Part shown: piece by piece, positions 14,765 through 16,196 of the stretch | How positions within the stretch are numbered: the stretch's first letter is position 1 | How the letters are laid out: every line of letters starts with the position of its first letter | Source: Flavobacteriaceae bacterium | GTDB taxonomy: Bacteria > Bacteroidota > Bacteroidia > Flavobacteriales > Flavobacteriaceae | Length of the DNA stretch: 16,196 nucleotides | Reading direction: 5' to 3' | Assembly (NCBI GenBank): GCA_018608735.1 | Contig: JABAYZ010000083.1 | Location: forward strand, 1-16,196 | The notes under the pieces: model-generated | What the model was told of the DNA's origin: nothing | Seen by the model: only the letters and a program-made list of their open reading frames with translations | Databases searched by the model: none | Translations under genes and position numbers: made by a program

Positions 14765-15069
14765 AAGTATATATCGCAGGAAAAGTCACAGGCACGTCAC
14801 TTGTAGAGTGCACTCACAAGTTTGGCACTGCCCACATCGCCATTAAAAAACAAGGGCATGAAGCCATCAATCCGTTGGCTGTAGTTAATAACTGGAAAAC
14901 CACGTGGCAAGCTGCTATGAAGCTCTGTATCGCCGCGCTAATGACCGCCGATGCGGTATATACCTTGCCTTGCAGCAAAGACAGCAAAGGAGCCAAGCTA
15001 GAGCTACAGCTCGCAAAGGAACTTGACATCCCAGTGTACAATAAGTTGAATGAAATACCAAAACCATAA
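14761..15069 (+). CDS. DUF4406 (nucleoside 2-deoxyribosyltransferase-like) protein
   Basis: This 102-residue protein begins MKVYIAGKVTG, the signature of DUF4406, a phage-common family related to nucleoside 2-deoxyribosyltransferases. Other matching parts are AHIAIKKQGHEAINPLAV, which ends in the NP motif, the helix AAMKLCIAALMTADAVYTLP, where the family usually has CD before the strand, and SKGAKLELQLAKELDIPVY, the conserved S-x-GA-x-x-E helix. The start at 14761 overlaps the previous stop by ATGA and gives the normal family N-terminus. A role in nucleotide metabolism during infection is a reasonable inference; activity is untested for most members. Confidence 0.82.
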   Translation: MKVYIAGKVTGTSLVECTHKFGTAHIAIKKQGHEAINPLAVVNNWKTTWQAAMKLCIAALMTADAVYTLPCSKDSKGAKLELQLAKELDIPVYNKLNEIPKP

Positions 15070-15401
15070 TGACTCCAACAATCAAAATCACACTCACTGT
15101 CAATCAGCTGTCCGCCGTCAATACCATTTGGCAAAAAATACCCAAGGCAGGCATCGCAACAGAAGAAAGCCGAGTGCTGGTGTCCATCAGCAATCACTTG
15201 GCGGAAAAGTTCATCAAAAAGCAGCTCACACTGCAGTTTAATGGCAAAACGAAAACTAGCCTCACATTAGATTATTACAAGGCGTATTTTTTAGAGAAAA
15301 TCATCCGCACGGTTTTGGAAAATTTCCATCATTCATTCACTGAATATGAGCTTAGACAATTAGTCAACATCACAGGTGATCTTAATCAAAAAATGGCGTA
15401 G
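15069..15401 (+). CDS. Unknown phage protein, 110 aa
   Basis: This 110-residue protein overlaps the DUF4406 stop by one base (TAATG). It shows a short beta-type N-terminus (TPTIKITLTVNQL), then largely helical sequence including ISNHLAEKFIKKQL and LEKIIRTVLENFHH, and ends NITGDLNQKMA. No signal peptide, membrane helix or metal site is seen and the family is not recognised. It is the last gene of the tightly overlapping early operon; a 97-bp spacer follows. Confidence 0.65.
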   Translation: MTPTIKITLTVNQLSAVNTIWQKIPKAGIATEESRVLVSISNHLAEKFIKKQLTLQFNGKTKTSLTLDYYKAYFLEKIIRTVLENFHHSFTEYELRQLVNITGDLNQKMA

Positions 15402-15411
15402 AATAATTGTA

Positions 15412-15438
15412 ACATTACCACTAACGTTAAAATATATG
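15412..15438. repeat. Degenerate intergenic repeat, copy 1
   Basis: These 27 bases align without gaps to 15704-15730. Nine positions differ and all nine are transitions (C/T or A/G). Each copy begins 5-11 bp after a stop codon. Just downstream, GCGT (15445-15448) and ACGC (15454-15457) can form a short hairpin. Confidence 0.55.
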
Positions 15439-15498
15439 AATAGTGCGTTTGATACGCTGTGATTTTTGAATAAACAATAACTTAATAAATACAAACAA

Positions 15499-15699
15499 AT
15501 GAAATATTTTAAACTGAAAAGAAAGCATTATTTATATATAGTGTTGGCAGTAGTTTTGCTGTTATCGTTATTAACTGGATGTTCGGAAGTAAAAGAGGTT
15601 TTTACAGACACAGACAAACTTGTAAGTGAAATGACAAAAAGTGAATTACTATGGTCTGTGCTTGTAATGAGTATAATAGGTAGTAGTATAGGTGGTTAA
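15499..15699 (+). CDS. Small predicted lipoprotein, 66 aa
   Basis: This is a 66-residue protein with a positively charged start (MKYFKLKRKHYLY), a hydrophobic core (IVLAVVLLLSLL) and a lipobox LLTGC, so C28 would be the lipidated residue after signal peptidase II cleavage. A polar middle (SEVKEVFTDTDKLVSEMTK) leads to a second hydrophobic stretch (LLWSVLVMSIIGSSIGG) that may be a membrane segment. The DNA is more AT-rich than the preceding phage genes, and the gene stands alone between two spacers rather than overlapping neighbours. Function unknown; it could be an accessory surface protein, or a lysis- or superinfection-exclusion-type factor. Confidence 0.65.
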   Translation: MKYFKLKRKHYLYIVLAVVLLLSLLTGCSEVKEVFTDTDKLVSEMTKSELLWSVLVMSIIGSSIGG

Positions 15700-15703
15700 A
15701 GCA

Positions 15704-15766
15704 ATATTACTGCCAACACTAAGATATGCGGAGCGAACAAAGTGAAGTTACGGCATATCGACTGTT
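15704..15766. repeat. Degenerate intergenic repeat copy 2, extending into a hairpin
   Basis: Bases 15704-15730 are the second copy of the 27-bp repeat. They continue into an inverted structure: GATATGC (15723-15729) pairs perfectly with GCATATC (15753-15759), and an outer AACA (15715-15718) pairs with TGTT (15763-15766) across a small internal loop. Two paired arms separated by an unpaired spacer resemble the layout of integron attC sites, but the canonical GTTRRRY core is not present. Copy 1 lacks the returning arm. Confidence 0.5.
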
Positions 15767-15821
15767 ATGGAGCGTTTTAATGCAATAATAAATAATTAAC
15801 AATCATAAAAACAAAAAACAG

Positions 15822-16076
15822 ATGACACCAAAACACTTTAAAGAAGCGACAATCGAATTAAAAAAACCTGCAGAAATGACTGATGAAGAATGTGGCAGTT
15901 TATTTATCCACCAATCCCAAAGAGGCGAATGTATTTCTTTGTGGACAGCATCCTTTTGGCAAAGGCTAAAATTTTTGTTTCATGGCAAATTATGGCTCGG
16001 TGTGTTAAGTGGAAAAACACAGCCGCCTGTTTGGCTAGATATGACACCAACCGTCTTTATTAAAAAAGACAAGTAA
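15822..16076 (+). CDS. Conserved small phage-type protein of unknown function, 84 aa
   Basis: This 84-residue protein contains ECISLWTASFWQRLKFLFHGKLWLGVLSGKTQPPVWLD. The arrangement of a (C/S)-W start, an FWQRL helix, G-x-x-WL and a final TQPPV recalls a small protein seen in many phages and plasmids, with no function known to me. It is preceded by an AT-rich leader and a 122-bp spacer holding repeat copy 2, so it is not coupled to the lipoprotein gene. No membrane helix is certain, although LKFLFHGKLWLGVL is amphipathic and might lie on a membrane. Confidence 0.7.
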   Translation: MTPKHFKEATIELKKPAEMTDEECGSLFIHQSQRGECISLWTASFWQRLKFLFHGKLWLGVLSGKTQPPVWLDMTPTVFIKKDK

Positions 16077-16102
16077 ACCTGCACAGCAAAGAAAGTTGAG
16101 AA

Positions 16103-16196
16103 TTACTCTGTAAAACGATCGTATGCTTTATTAATACCGAGTATTATTTCTTCTAAAGTCTTACTTTTCTCTATTTTATTCATGTTCTTGAAAAGT
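16103..16196 (-). CDS. C-terminal end of a minus-strand reading frame entering from the right edge (partial)
   Basis: A leftward frame is open from the window edge to a TAA at 16103-16105. The readable part includes MNKIEKSKTLEEIILGINK followed by AYDRFTE, with an in-frame ATG at 16183 and open codons before it. It could be a 26-residue mini-gene or the tail of a larger gene whose start lies beyond the window. It would be convergent with the 15822-16076 gene. Too little is visible for a function. Confidence 0.35.
   Translation of the reverse strand, partial: LFKNMNKIEKSKTLEEIILGINKAYDRFTE

Larger units (their letters stand above)
6961..16196 (+). mobile_element. Mu-like transposable prophage, left (early) part; continues past window
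   Basis: The order of leftward repressor, divergent operator region, small DNA-binding protein, MuA-type transposase, MuB-type ATPase, DUF3164 protein and a tail of overlapping small genes is the standard early half of Mu-like phages. The left boundary is uncertain. TGTGTACAGAATTTCC at 6961 begins with the TG typical of Mu-type ends and sits about 220 bp left of the repressor stop, comparable to the spacing in Mu. I could not identify a target-site duplication or the matching right end, because the element runs out of the window. Late genes (head, tail, lysis) are not present here. Confidence 0.85.

Noticed and set aside
15440..15498. Promoter upstream of the lipoprotein gene
   Set aside because: No TAnnTTTG element with an acceptable -33 box is present; the nearest TTTG motifs lack a matching partner.

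Overview
The window looks like a Bacteroidota chromosome, most likely a Flavobacteriia-type organism. The base composition is AT-rich, Shine-Dalgarno sequences are almost absent, an exact TAnnTTTG promoter element is present, and the efflux and phage protein families match that group. No tRNA, rRNA or CRISPR array was seen.

Region 1 (1-6420, all minus strand) is host-type DNA. It holds a four-gene multidrug or solute efflux operon transcribed leftward: a TetR-type regulator, a TolC-like outer-membrane channel, a lipoprotein membrane-fusion adaptor, and a nearly complete RND inner-membrane pump whose 3' end lies beyond base 1. A perfect 9-bp inverted repeat (6392-6419) just upstream of the regulator is a good candidate for the TetR operator.

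Region 2 (about 6420-7036) is AT-rich and has no convincing gene. It holds a 12-bp unit repeated four times (6751-6798) and should contain the host/prophage junction. I can only propose a candidate left end near 6961.

Region 3 (about 7037 to beyond 16196) is the left, early part of a Mu-like transposable prophage. A leftward XRE-type repressor faces a rightward early operon across a compact operator/promoter region (7532-7599). The operon runs: small Ner-like DNA-binding protein, MuA-type DDE transposase, MuB-type AAA ATPase, RecA-like ATPase, two unknown proteins, a DUF3164 protein, a MazG-like protein, small membrane and unknown proteins, a possible GemA/Gp16-like protein, two tiny cysteine-containing proteins, an unknown protein, a DUF4406 protein and another unknown protein. 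Most of these genes overlap by a few bases (ATGA or TAATG), which indicates one translationally coupled transcript. By eye these genes are richer in G+C than the efflux operon.

Region 4 (15402-16196) breaks this dense packing. A small AT-rich lipoprotein gene and a conserved small phage-type gene are separated by about 100-120 bp spacers. The spacers share a degenerate repeat that differs only by transitions, and one contains a hairpin resembling a recombination site. This looks like accessory (moron or cassette) DNA inside the prophage. A short minus-strand reading frame enters from the right edge.

The most notable points are an apparent D-E-E rather than D-D-E catalytic set in the transposase, the operator/promoter architecture, the overlapping cysteine-rich mini-genes and the cassette-like block at the right end.
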